From the NCBI RefSeq assembly GCF_018403665.1, contig NZ_BOVJ01000098.1:1-48880 (forward strand): a DNA stretch of 48,880 nt, written 5' to 3'. The position numbers were made by a program, and so were the translations under genes. The stretch's first letter is position 1. Each line of letters opens with the position of its first letter. Under the pieces are notes generated by a model that saw nothing but the letters and a program-made list of their open reading frames with translations, searched no databases and was not told where the DNA came from. This document shows, piece by piece, positions 1 to 8,078 of this stretch. Source of the stretch: Paenibacillus cisolokensis. Its GTDB lineage: Bacteria; Bacillota; Bacilli; Paenibacillales; Paenibacillaceae.

Positions 1-18
1 ACGGAAATTTTACACTAA

Positions 19-927
19 CTGAAACAACCGAAGGAAGTCATCGTCTTCTCTCGCAACGAATCGAGCCAGGTAGAGATGAGCCGGACGTTCGTGGACAACA
101 GACTCCGATTCCATATCGGGGATATCCGGGACAAGGAGACGCTTAAGCAAGCGTGCGAAGAGGTGGATTACGTCTTTCATCCGGCTGCCCTCAAGCATGT
201 GTCGGTATGCGAGGAACAGCCATACGAAGCGCTCAAGACGAATATCATCGGGACGCAGAATGTTATCGAGGCCGCGATAGAAAACCGGGTGAAACGGGTC
301 ATTTATATTTCGACGGACAAGGCGGCCAACCCTGCGAACTTCTACGGTATGACCAAGGCGATCGGCGAAAAGCTGATCGTCTATGCCAACCTGCTCCGGT
401 CAGAAACGCGGTTCGTCTGCGTTCGCGGCGGTAACGTGCTCGGAACCGAAGGCAGTATCATCCGTCTGTTCATGAATCAAATACGCCAAAAACGTAAGGT
501 CTATATTATGGACATGCGGATGACCCGCTTCTTCCTGACGCTTCAGGATTCGGTCCGGCTGCTGTTCAAAGCTTCGGAGGAAAGTCTCGGAGGCGAAATT
601 TTCGTCATGACAATGCCGATGTGCCGTATCTCCGATTTGGCCGAGGTATTGATGGAAGCGCTCGGTACAGAAGTCGGGATGATAGAGACGGGAATCCGGC
701 CGGGGGAGAAGCGGCATGAAATATTGCTGACCGCATATGAGAGCAAAAATACCGTTATCTACGACAGCGAATATCTGGTCATCCTGCCGGATCTTAATAT
801 TCCGGGGCTGCGGGAGCATTACGGAAAGTATCCGAAGGTGGCGTTCGACAGCTTCTGTTCCAGCGAAAAATTGATGACCAAAGCGGAAATTCGCGACATG
901 CTCGTACGCGGGGGGTTCATATCGTGA
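19..927 (+). pseudogene. CapE/PseB-like UDP-GlcNAc 4,6-dehydratase, N terminus missing
   Basis: This is the body of an extended short-chain dehydrogenase that would act on UDP-N-acetylglucosamine in capsule or glycan sugar synthesis. Family landmarks are present: FSRNE followed by GDIRD, an AALKH segment, ISTDKA, the catalytic-type Y-x3-K in NFYGMTKAIGEKL, RGGNVLG and MTRFFLTL. The nucleotide-binding GGTGS-type motif and about 30 leading residues are absent, because an in-frame TAA at 16-18 sits just before the homologous part (KEVIVFSRNE). The first ATG downstream is at 76, inside the conserved region and without a clear ribosome site. I read it as a 5'-truncated remnant. The CapF-like fragment overlaps its stop codon, as in intact capE-capF pairs. 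The left window edge hides whatever replaced the N terminus. Confidence 0.8.
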
Positions 928-1064
928 AACTTCTGGTCATTGGTGGAAGCGGCATGGCGGGGCATTTGCGCACAAAGGATGGACAGGCCGTTATGGCCGC
1001 AGTGGTGCTGTTATGTTGTACCGTTAAGCGTGCCTGTAAGTATGTCGCTAAAACGTGTCGTTAA
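924..1064 (+). pseudogene. CapF-like reductase, N-terminal stub only
   Basis: A GTG start overlaps the stop of the CapE-like gene (GTGA). The first residues, VKLLVIGGSGMAGH, are the nucleotide-binding start typical of CapF/RmlD-like NAD(P)-dependent epimerase-reductases. After residue 14 the resemblance stops; the frame runs through about 30 unrelated residues to a TAA at 1062-1064. An intact gene would be several hundred codons long, so this is a truncated stub of the next gene in the same amino-sugar operon. The break falls near 966, just before a pair of 13-bp direct repeats. Confidence 0.65.
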
Positions 1065-1071
1065 GCGTGCC
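1022..1071. repeat. 13-bp direct repeat pair at a gene break
   Basis: CGTTAAGCGTGCC occurs at 1022-1034 and again at 1059-1071. It lies just past the point where the CapF-like gene loses similarity. It could be the edge of a lost mobile element, but no transposase is visible. The rest of 1072-1307 holds no gene I can support, only a small GC hairpin (GCCCGG/CCGGGC, 1093-1109) without a T run. Confidence 0.4.
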
Positions 1072-1307
1072 GCTCCGATCGTGCTCGGGCCAGCCCGGTA
1101 TGGCCGGGCCGAACCTCCCCCCGGCAGCGCAGCGATCAACGCTTTAAGCCGGTGCTGAGCATACCGTCCGGTCACCGTCCTCTTGTTGGCGAGTGTTCTT
1201 TTCGCATGGTCTTTTCACACTATATGGAGGACAGGCGGCTGTCGTCACGACGGATGCTGCCTGTCGATCGTCCAAATCCATCTTCGCATCCCCTCCGGCT
1301 AAACCGT

Positions 1308-2387
1308 TCATATCGGGTGGCCCAGCGCGCGCATCACGTTAATGAGATCGGAGACGTAGCGCTCCGGCGTAAATAGCGTGCGAATACGGGCTTCCCCTTG
1401 CGCGATAACGGATTTCCGCAATGACGCATTCCGCATCAGATCGAGCGCTTGCCGGACGGCGTCGTGCACCGAAGCGGTCATAAATTTGCCCGTCACGTCA
1501 TGGTCGATAAAATGGCGTACGCCGTCGGAATCGGTGGCAAGCACGGGACAGCGGCAGCTCATCGCTTCCGCCACGGCATATCCGAACCCTTCCACTTTCG
1601 AAGTGGAGACGAGCATGCCGCCTGAATATCCGGTAACGGAAAAATAATGCGGCATATGGTCGTGCGGCATATTGGAAAAGACCTTCAAACGCCGGCCCAA
1701 CCCTAGGCTGGCAACCATCGCTTGAAAATGCACGCATTCTCCCGGTTCCGATATGTTGGCGTCCTCAAACATCCACAACTGCAAATTCGGAACATGCGAG
1801 GCAAGCGCCGCCCCGATCTCCAGAAAATAGCGCCAGTTTTTGTTCGTTTCCAATCTCCCGACCCACATGAGTATCGGGGCCTCCGACGGATTCAAGTCCG
1901 GTGCGTGCACATAGGAGAAGCGGTTCGTATCGACCATGTTCTGAATATAGAAGCGGGGGAAGTCCCCGAAATATTTCTGAAAGAGCTGCATCAGATGGGA
2001 GGTGGGCGGAGCGATGACGCCTTGGGCATGCGAACGGACAAACATGGATGCGAACTCCAGCGTCGAGTTGGCCGCTTCGACGCTCTCCAGACCTTGCGCC
2101 TCGTAGATGAGCGTGCCCGGATATCCGACCCCTCTCAGCCGTTCCAGCATAAAATGATCGCATGTGACGACGATCGCATCGTACTGCCTGACATGAACCA
2201 GTCCGGCGAGCTGTTGCTGATCGTTCATGAAATAAGTGGGAATGTCCCGGATGTTTTGCTTGCCGGCTCCATCCCAAAGGTACAGCTGCTCCGCTTCGAT
2301 CCCTCTCTGGCGCAGCGCCTGGCACCGCAGCCGGTTCAGCGTTTCGATGCCGCCGCTCGGAATATAGTAGGTAAACAGAATTTTCAT
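1308..2387 (-). CDS. GT4-family glycosyltransferase
   Basis: A 359-residue protein with the two-domain layout of GT-B retaining glycosyltransferases. The N-terminal half opens with MKILFTYYIPSGGIETL, where the GG loop contacts the donor in the family. The C-terminal half opens with WVGRLETNKNW (about 175-185) and carries the E-x7-E motif in SKVEGFGYAVAEAM (E266 and E274), the signature of family 4. It should transfer a sugar from a nucleotide donor; the acceptor cannot be told. No signal peptide or membrane segment is visible, so it is probably cytosolic or peripheral. A strong site (GGGGGAGAAGGA) precedes the ATG. It lies 112 bp downstream of fabH on the same strand and may share its lipid-responsive promoter, which would hint at a lipid acceptor. 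That link is inference. Confidence 0.85.
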   Translation of the reverse strand: MKILFTYYIPSGGIETLNRLRCQALRQRGIEAEQLYLWDGAGKQNIRDIPTYFMNDQQQLAGLVHVRQYDAIVVTCDHFMLERLRGVGYPGTLIYEAQGLESVEAANSTLEFASMFVRSHAQGVIAPPTSHLMQLFQKYFGDFPRFYIQNMVDTNRFSYVHAPDLNPSEAPILMWVGRLETNKNWRYFLEIGAALASHVPNLQLWMFEDANISEPGECVHFQAMVASLGLGRRLKVFSNMPHDHMPHYFSVTGYSGGMLVSTSKVEGFGYAVAEAMSCRCPVLATDSDGVRHFIDHDVTGKFMTASVHDAVRQALDLMRNASLRKSVIAQGEARIRTLFTPERYVSDLINVMRALGHPI

Positions 2388-2499
2388 TCCTTCTCCCCCT
2401 TCTTATGATGGGTTAGCGGCGCAAGAAACCCCTCTTTCATCCTATGCACGGTGCCGGCTGCGGGTATGGGACATGGCGTAGGGAAGCAATTTATCGTGT

Positions 2500-3501
2500 T
2501 CAGAGCGTCCAGCGGACAACGGCGCCGGCCTGGATCAGACCGCCGCCAAATCCGTAAAGCAGCACGATATCCCCCGATTTCAGACGGCCGTCGCGAACGG
2601 CAGCGTCCAGCGAGAGCGGAATCGAGGCCGCCGACGTATTGCCGAAGCGCTCGATGGCGCTGAGCGTCTTGTCCAGCGGAATTCCGCTGCGGCCGCATAC
2701 CGACTCGATAATGCGGGCATTCGCCGTATGAGGCGCGAACCAGTCGATATCTTCCGTCTTCAAGCCGCATTCGTCGAGCAGTCTGTTCACGCCGAGCGGA
2801 ACCTGCTCCACCGCCCATCTGTACACTTCGCGCCCGTTTTGAACGATCAGGCCGTTGTTGCGGATCGGATGTCCGTCAATGGAATCGGACAGATTCGACC
2901 GGTACAAATGATGGCCCAGCGAACCGTCCGTCCGTGAAATCATGCCGAGCAGGCAGCCTTCTTGATCGGATGCTTCCAACAGCACGGCGCCCGCTCCGTC
3001 CCCGAACAAAATGCAGGTCGTACGGTCGGTGTAGTCCGTTATTTTGCTGAGCGTTTCGGCGCCGATGACGATAATTTTCCGGTACGCTCCGGACAGCAGC
3101 AAGCCGTTCGCCATTTGAAGAGCGGCCACGAAGCCGGCGCATGCGGCGTGCAGCTCAACGCTGCCGCAGTTCGCCATGCCGAATGCCGCCTGTATGCGGG
3201 ATGCGACATTCGGGAAGGAAGTGTCCGGCGTTTCCGTCGCCACAATGATATAATCCGCATCTTGAACCGTGACGCCGTACCGGTCAATCATGTCGCGGAC
3301 GGCCGCGATGCACAGATCGCTGCAATACTCGTTCTCCGCGGCGATGCGGCGTTCGCGAATGCCGGTGCGCTGCACGATCCATTCGTCGCTCGTATCGACC
3401 ATCCGCTCCAGGTCGAAGTTCGAAAGAATCCGATCCGGGACATAGGAGCCGATCGCGGTAATGCGCGCGTTGGACCGCAGGCGGGGATGGATAGGGTTCA
3501 C
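2500..3501 (-). CDS. fabH: Beta-ketoacyl-ACP synthase III
   Basis: FabH condenses acetyl- or branched acyl-CoA with malonyl-ACP to start fatty-acid synthesis. Counting from the GTG at 3501, the catalytic triad is C121 (HAACAGF), H258 (FAPHTAN) and N288 (RFGNTSAAS). The family usually has HQAN where this has HTAN. DTSDEWIVQRTGIRERR and the FGFGGG-like tail (YGFGGGLIQAG) also fit. The start at 3501 is chosen because AAAGGAG lies 8 bases before it; a GTG at 3519 would place that site inside the gene. Its promoter contains a near-perfect FapR operator, so it should be repressed until malonyl-CoA rises. It stands alone with a glycosyltransferase rather than in a fab cluster and may be a second copy; that is inference. 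Confidence 0.92.
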   Translation of the reverse strand: MNPIHPRLRSNARITAIGSYVPDRILSNFDLERMVDTSDEWIVQRTGIRERRIAAENEYCSDLCIAAVRDMIDRYGVTVQDADYIIVATETPDTSFPNVASRIQAAFGMANCGSVELHAACAGFVAALQMANGLLLSGAYRKIIVIGAETLSKITDYTDRTTCILFGDGAGAVLLEASDQEGCLLGMISRTDGSLGHHLYRSNLSDSIDGHPIRNNGLIVQNGREVYRWAVEQVPLGVNRLLDECGLKTEDIDWFAPHTANARIIESVCGRSGIPLDKTLSAIERFGNTSAASIPLSLDAAVRDGRLKSGDIVLLYGFGGGLIQAGAVVRWTL

Positions 3502-3554
3502 AGGTAAAACTCCTTTCACGATTTAAATTTGACATCAAGTATTATTATCAAGTA

Positions 3555-3571
3555 TTAGTATCAGGTACTAA
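3555..3571 (-). promoter_or_regulatory. FapR operator
   Basis: The minus-strand sequence TTAGTACCTGATACTAA is a 17-bp dyad (TTAGTA / TACTAA around CCTGA). It matches the known FapR box, which is commonly written TTAGTACCTGATACTAA or close variants. It overlaps the expected transcription start of fabH. FapR releases this site when bound to malonyl-CoA. Confidence 0.85.
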
Positions 3572-3572
3572 T

Positions 3573-3601
3573 AATGTATGCGAAGATGGGCGGGATGTCA
3601 A
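3573..3601 (-). promoter_or_regulatory. SigA-type promoter of fabH
   Basis: Read on the minus strand, TTGACA (3601-3596) and TACATT (3578-3573) are separated by exactly 17 bases. The -35 is perfect and the -10 matches four of six. The FapR operator begins directly after the -10, a usual place for repression. Confidence 0.75.
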
Positions 3602-3761
3602 CTGTTGGGTGGTGTCAGAATTGTTGAGAATACAAAGAAATTGGTATTAAAGCCGCTACGCGGAAGGGGATAAAAACTACAACCCGAAGAGTTCTTTTTC
3701 CTTCAATTGCTGAGGAAGTTAGGAACTCACTTGTAGCTTTATTAGACTGTTGGCTGGATAG
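3602..3761. other. AT-rich stretch before the xynC remnant
   Basis: Nothing in this stretch aligns with the GH30 enzyme whose tail begins at 3762, and I recognise no gene in it. It is visibly richer in A and T than its neighbours. One plus-strand frame reads as a plausible short helix (SIAEEVRNSLVALLDCWLDR) that runs into the remnant in the wrong frame. It could be a piece of unrelated sequence joined here by recombination. Confidence 0.3.
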
Positions 3762-4325
3762 ACGGAGGTCTACTATCCGAACAGCGACATGACGTCGGGA
3801 GACCGCTGGCCCGAAGCATTGAATGTTGCGGAGCATATGTACAATGCCATGGTAGAAGGGAATTTTCAAGCATACGTATGGTGGTACATCCGCCGGGGAT
3901 ACGGTCCGATGCGGGAGGATGGCACGATAAGCAAGCGAGGATATATGATGGCGCCTTATTCCAAGTTTGTTCGTCCAGGCTATATACGGGTGGAAGCGAC
4001 CAAAAATCCCGATCAAGAGGTATACGTATCTGCCTATAAAGGTGACAACAAAGCGGTGATTGTTGCCGTTAACAAAGGAAGTTCGGCGGTGAGCGAAAAT
4101 TTTGTTCTGCATAACGGGACCGCATCGACCGTATCGTCATGGGTTACGGACGGTACCCGGAATCTTGCGGCCAAAGCGCCTATCGCAATCTTGAACGGCT
4201 CTTTTACGGCCGAACTTCCCGCCCAGAGCGGGCAACGAGGAGGAGGTACGATCCATTGCGGTGTGTTCATCGATTCTGTTGCGGCGTTCAATATGAGGAA
4301 GCAGGTTGTTGAAATTTACATTTAA
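3762..4325 (+). pseudogene. xynC: GH30 glucuronoxylanase (XynC-type), C-terminal remnant
   Basis: The translation TEVYYPNSD, then MVEGNFQAYVWWYIRRGYG, DGTISKRGYMMAPYSKFVRP and VYVSAYKGDNKAVIVAVNK follows the C-terminal third of Bacillus XynC closely. XynC is a secreted xylanase that cuts next to glucuronic-acid branches. The TIM-barrel N-terminal part, signal peptide and acid/base glutamate region are missing. Just before the remnant the sequence reads tggatagacggag where tggatgacggag (WMTE) is expected, so one extra base appears to have broken the frame. The last residues also leave the family after LPAQSG, which indicates a second break. The next gene is a sugar-binding lipoprotein, which fits an old xylan locus partly lost by deletion. 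Confidence 0.85.
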
Positions 4326-4346
4326 AACCTACAAAAAGGATTGGGA

Positions 4347-4397
4347 ACCTCTATGGTTAGTTTTTTAGGTTAACGATATCATTTCCTTCATAGAGGT
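4347..4397. repeat. Inverted repeat after the xynC remnant
   Basis: ACCTCTATG (4347-4355) is exactly complementary to CATAGAGGT (4389-4397), with 33 bases between. A TTTTTT run (4361-4366) lies in the loop, so it is not a standard terminator. It may be the old xynC terminator region or a remnant element end. Confidence 0.4.
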
Positions 4398-4431
4398 GCT
4401 GGCTACGCGGAAACAGGAGGCAACTTTATTA

Positions 4432-4457
4432 TGTAAGCGCTGCACTTCGAGGTGCGG
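4432..4457 (+). promoter_or_regulatory. TGTAAGCGCT element with leader hairpin, copy 1
   Basis: TGTAAGCGCT (4432-4441) is followed by a hairpin CTGCAC-TTCGAG-GTGCGG (4440-4457), ending 23 bases before the ATG of the binding protein. The paralogous gene at 22000 has the same element with CTACAC-TTTTCG-GTGTAG, so the stem bases change together. The TGTAAGCG core resembles half of a CcpA (cre) site. Here no good -35 lies upstream (GGAAAC at 17-bp spacing), unlike copy 2. Confidence 0.55.
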
Positions 4458-4480
4458 CCGATCTGAAGGGGGATTTGGAG

Positions 4481-5884
4481 ATGAGGTCTCGCAAGATCAT
4501 GTTGTTGCTGTGCAGTTTCATCCTAGTGTTCGTGGCGGCATGTAGCAGCGGTTCGGGCGGCGGCAGCGCCGGCAACCCGTCCGGCGATGCGAACAGCGGC
4601 AACGATGCCGCGAACGCGTCGGCCGGGTCGAATTCGAATTCCGGGGCCGACGTGTCGACCGGGGAAGAAGAGGCGACCGGCACGCCCGAAATGGATTTCG
4701 ACATGGGCGGCCGTACGATCAAGTGGGTGTCCTGGTACAGCGAAGAAATTCCGGAAGACAATCCGGACAACATCAAGCGGAAAGAGAATCTGCAAGCCTT
4801 GATGGAGAAACACAATTTCAAGATCGAATACGTCGTGCTCGACTACGGCGAGTATCAGAACAAGATCACGACTTCGCTGATCGCCGGCGAACCGCTGGGC
4901 GATATTATCCGCGTGGCAAGACCGTGGATGATTCCGACGCTGATCAAACAGGGGTTGTTCCATCCGGTCGATGAATACACGAAAAACGAGAAGGTGTTCA
5001 TCCCGCAGTATACCAACGAATATTCCAATTTCGAGGGCAGGGGCTACGGGTTCCGTACCGGGATCCTCGGCGCTTCGGGCGGGGTCTTCTACAACCGTAC
5101 GCTCATGAATCAGCTGGGCTTGAAGCCGCTGCAGGAATACGTGAACGAAGACAACTGGAACTGGGAGACGTTCATCCAGGTCGCGAAGGAAGCGAATCGG
5201 GATACGAATAACGACGGCACGCTGGATACGTGGGGACTCGCGACAGCCTCGATACTCGTTCCGGCCATGGCTTCGAACGAAGCGACGCTGGTCAAGGACG
5301 GCAAGCAGACGCTTGATGATCCCAAGACGCTCGAAGTTTTGAATTTCTTGTCGCGGCTCGTAACCGAGGGCGTCGCAAGGCCGACGGAAGGCGGCGACTG
5401 GACCGAACCCGGTCAATTTTTCCGCCAAGGCAACACGTTAATGTACGCCGGACAGGACTACGAGATGGACGGGTTCAAGACGGATATGCCGGATACCGAT
5501 ATCGGCTTCTTGCCTTTCCCGAAAGGGCCGAGCGGCAACCGATATCAATCGTTCAATACGATACCAAACTACCTGACGATTCCGAGCGCGGTCGAGAACC
5601 CGGAACAGCTCGTGTATATCTACGAAAAGATTAACGATATCGATTCGGAGTACGACTATCCGCAGCAAGCGAACTTCGAAAGGCTGTTTTCCACCGAAGA
5701 AGATATCGAGAACGCCAAGCTCGCCGGACAAAGCATGAAGATCATCGAGAACAACGGCGCGTACCCGTCCATGCCTTTCTACGAGTTCCAGGGAGAAATA
5801 CTGGAAGGCACTTCGGTCTCGACTGTCGTCGAGAAGTACAAAGGACCGTTCCAGGCAGCGATGGACGAAGTATGGAACAAGTAA
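4481..5884 (+). CDS. Sugar ABC transporter substrate-binding lipoprotein, orphan
   Basis: A 467-residue extracellular solute-binding protein of the SBP_bac_1 type. The signal peptide ends in a lipobox (VAAC, cysteine near residue 21), so it should be lipid-anchored outside the membrane. A Ser/Gly/Asn-rich linker of about 40 residues follows before the fold starts at EMDFDMGGRTIKWVSW. ATG 4481 is preferred over TTG 4475 because AAGGGGG (4466-4472) is correctly spaced only for the ATG. No permease is adjacent. The protein at 22000 is a close paralog: long stretches such as NRTLMNQLGLKPLQEYVNED are nearly identical. It probably lends specificity to a permease pair encoded elsewhere, perhaps those at 26389-34806. 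The ligand is likely a plant-polysaccharide oligosaccharide (inference). Confidence 0.9.
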   Translation: MRSRKIMLLLCSFILVFVAACSSGSGGGSAGNPSGDANSGNDAANASAGSNSNSGADVSTGEEEATGTPEMDFDMGGRTIKWVSWYSEEIPEDNPDNIKRKENLQALMEKHNFKIEYVVLDYGEYQNKITTSLIAGEPLGDIIRVARPWMIPTLIKQGLFHPVDEYTKNEKVFIPQYTNEYSNFEGRGYGFRTGILGASGGVFYNRTLMNQLGLKPLQEYVNEDNWNWETFIQVAKEANRDTNNDGTLDTWGLATASILVPAMASNEATLVKDGKQTLDDPKTLEVLNFLSRLVTEGVARPTEGGDWTEPGQFFRQGNTLMYAGQDYEMDGFKTDMPDTDIGFLPFPKGPSGNRYQSFNTIPNYLTIPSAVENPEQLVYIYEKINDIDSEYDYPQQANFERLFSTEEDIENAKLAGQSMKIIENNGAYPSMPFYEFQGEILEGTSVSTVVEKYKGPFQAAMDEVWNK

Positions 5885-5920
5885 CCGGTTGATCGTCGAT
5901 GCCGTGAACGGAACATACAA

Positions 5921-5950
5921 TCCCCATTCCCGAAACGTCCGGAATGGGGA
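5921..5950. terminator. Hairpin between convergent genes
   Basis: TCCCCATTCC (5921-5930) pairs fully with GGAATGGGGA (5941-5950) around a 10-base loop. It sits between the binding-protein gene and the convergent AraC gene and could stop both. No long T run follows on either side. A related hairpin follows the paralogous gene at 22000. Confidence 0.6.
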
Positions 5951-5957
5951 CTGTTGA

Positions 5958-6743
5958 TTATTTCTTGCGAGCGGCGGACGGGGGGTAGCCCTTCAGCATT
6001 TTGAACACCTTGCTGAAATAAGAAACATCGTAGAAGCCGCATCGTTCGGCAGCCTCCGTCACAGTAAAGTCGCCAGAGGACAACATCATCTCGGCGTTGT
6101 TGATGCGAATGCGGTTCACGTATTCCTTGAAGGTCGTACCGGTGTACTGCTTGAACAGCTTGCCCAAGTAAACAGGATGAAGGTTCAACTTGTCCGCCCA
6201 TTCGTTTATCGTCGTCGTCTCCGAATAATGCTCCGCGAGGTGCGCGGTCAGCTTCTTGATTCGCGGATCGATCAGCGAGGTCGACTGCCGGTGACGGTTG
6301 CTGAGCAGTCGATGCAGGATGAGTTCGAACAACGCGCGCGAATGAATCCAGTAGAACGGCTGCTTGCTCATCCAGACTTGTTTGAATTCGCGGATATACC
6401 CGAGTATCTCCTTGGTGATCGCTTTTTTGGTGACGACCTCGAACGGCAGTCGGATATGGTTGTGCGGCTCCGCCCAGAAGAAGTTGAACGGATACGCATG
6501 CATGGGGGATTCCTTGAACGTGTGGGCTTCCCGCACGCTGCCTCCCGGCACGTAGACGAGATCGCCTGCCTCCACCGTATGTTTCACGCCGTTCACATAG
6601 TAGTTGGCCTTGCCTTCGACGACGAATGTAAGGTCGTGGAAGCCGATCCTTGCTTTCTGGATCGTCCAGTCCGGATAGCATCTGCGATCGACGAACAAGA
6701 AAATATTCGGCACCAGGTGAGGGTGGTACTCGAGTTCCGTCAT
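5958..6743 (-). CDS. AraC-family regulator with cupin sensor domain
   Basis: A 261-residue transcription factor. The N-terminal 150 residues form an AraC-type cupin (FHDLTFVVEGKANYYVNG, then EAGDLVYVPGG), which binds a small ligand in the family. The C-terminal 100 residues carry the double helix-turn-helix, ending in the typical DVSYFSKVFKMLKGYPPS. GGGAGGCG precedes the ATG. It is divergent from the CE1 esterase gene with 138 bp between the starts, so it most likely controls that gene and perhaps the binding proteins. A sugar released from xylan is a reasonable but unproven ligand. Confidence 0.88.
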   Translation of the reverse strand: MTELEYHPHLVPNIFLFVDRRCYPDWTIQKARIGFHDLTFVVEGKANYYVNGVKHTVEAGDLVYVPGGSVREAHTFKESPMHAYPFNFFWAEPHNHIRLPFEVVTKKAITKEILGYIREFKQVWMSKQPFYWIHSRALFELILHRLLSNRHRQSTSLIDPRIKKLTAHLAEHYSETTTINEWADKLNLHPVYLGKLFKQYTGTTFKEYVNRIRINNAEMMLSSGDFTVTEAAERCGFYDVSYFSKVFKMLKGYPPSAARKK

Positions 6744-6806
6744 GGTTCGCCTCCCATATTTGCGTGTTCGTGCAAAGATGGCTTTAAGGAAAGATGCATA
6801 AGAGAT

Positions 6807-6832
6807 TATACTACAAAAATGAAGCGTTTACA
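6807..6832 (+). promoter_or_regulatory. Possible promoter and cre-like site before the esterase
   Basis: TATACT (6807-6812) could be a -10, with a poor -35 (TTAAGG, 6784-6789) 17 bp upstream. ATGAAGCGTTTACA (6819-6832) matches the right-hand 11 positions of the CcpA consensus TGWAANCGNTNWCA but not the first three. A small hairpin (ATGCCG/CGGCAT, 6842-6858) follows. Both calls are tentative. Confidence 0.3.
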
Positions 6833-6881
6833 CACTGGCGCATGCCGTCGCACGGCATCGAAACGAGAGGAGGAATGAAAG

Positions 6882-7958
6882 ATGAAGAACATCCCGATTA
6901 CGCCTGTTCCCAACGAATATAAACGGGCGCCCGGAAGAGAGCGTCAAGGCACCGTTCACGAGGTTTCGTATCCGGCAAGAAATTATATCAACCCGTCGCG
7001 ACAGCTCGTAACGGATCGCCGTATCGACCCCGTTGAAGCGGGAAGGGAGACGGTAGAGGGACGCGAGATCGTGAAGATATGCTCCGTCTATATGCCTGCG
7101 GGATACGATGCGAAGGATTCGGGCTCCCGTTACAACGTCTTGTATCTGCTCCACGGCGTAGGCGGAGATCATTGCGAATGGCTGTCCGGCAACGGCAAGG
7201 AGGGCGAACGCGCTGTCCTGTGCAACATCGTCGACAACCTGATCGCCGGCGGGCAGATCGACCCGCTGATCGTCGTATTTCCGAACGGCAGAAGCGCGCA
7301 CGATTGGACGGACCGGACGTTTCACGCCGAGGGAACGAACATGCTCGGGTTCTATTATTTCGATTATGAACTGCGCTACGATCTGATCCCTTTCATCGAA
7401 TCGAATTACAACACATACGCGGATATACGCAATACGACGGACGAAGGAATCGCCAGGAGTCGGATGCATAGGGCGATCGCAGGTCTGTCGATGGGCGGGA
7501 TGCAATGCTTGAACCTGGTTCTCGGCGGTTACCGCTGCGATTCGGTCTTGTATACCGGTTCGGACGGGGGTTGGAAGAACGGGCTGGCCCCGACGGTGCG
7601 CGCACCGGGGATGATCGACTTGTTCGCCTATGTCGGCGCCTTCTCCAATGCGCCCACGTCTAGCGCCGGGGAAGTGCTGGGCGAGCGCATTGCGGCGAGC
7701 GGCCATCGGCTCCATCTGCTTCATATGACCTGCGGCGTGGAGGACGGCGTATCCGCAAGCAGTTACGCGCACGCGATCGAAGGGCTGGCCGAACGGGCCG
7801 GCGATCGGCTGGGAACATTCGATCAAGTATTGATATACGGCGGCGTTCACGATTTCAACGTCTGGCACAACGGCGCGTACAATTTCTTGCGATCGGCATT
7901 CGGGAAGGACGATGCGAGCGGCACGTCTGTCTACAAGACGATCCTCCCGACCTGCTGA
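6882..7958 (+). CDS. Cytosolic CE1-type esterase (feruloyl/acetyl-xylan esterase-like)
   Basis: A 358-residue alpha/beta hydrolase of the esterase D / CE1 group, which removes feruloyl or acetyl groups from xylan side chains. The nucleophile is S203 in GLSMGG, the oxyanion region is LLHGVGGDHCEW, and the catalytic histidine is probably H323 in GGVHDFNVWHNG. No signal peptide is present; the protein starts MKNIPITPVPNEYKRAPG, so it should act inside the cell on imported esterified oligosaccharides. AGAGGAGG (6866-6873) supports ATG 6882. It is divergent from the AraC regulator. The family also includes enterochelin and other ester hydrolases, so the substrate is inferred from the xylanase context. 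Confidence 0.85.
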   Translation: MKNIPITPVPNEYKRAPGRERQGTVHEVSYPARNYINPSRQLVTDRRIDPVEAGRETVEGREIVKICSVYMPAGYDAKDSGSRYNVLYLLHGVGGDHCEWLSGNGKEGERAVLCNIVDNLIAGGQIDPLIVVFPNGRSAHDWTDRTFHAEGTNMLGFYYFDYELRYDLIPFIESNYNTYADIRNTTDEGIARSRMHRAIAGLSMGGMQCLNLVLGGYRCDSVLYTGSDGGWKNGLAPTVRAPGMIDLFAYVGAFSNAPTSSAGEVLGERIAASGHRLHLLHMTCGVEDGVSASSYAHAIEGLAERAGDRLGTFDQVLIYGGVHDFNVWHNGAYNFLRSAFGKDDASGTSVYKTILPTC

Positions 7959-8078
7959 TCCGGAACTTGTAAAAATCGGACAACAAAATCAAAATTTGAT
8001 CGTTGCTGTTTATTGTCGATGCCGGAAAATAGAAATGATACACATTTTTCGATACCGGTTCGAAAGGGGGGAATCCGT

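Noticed and set aside
1152..1376. Small frame between the CapF stub and the glycosyltransferase
   Set aside because: It overlaps the glycosyltransferase end on the other strand and looks non-coding.
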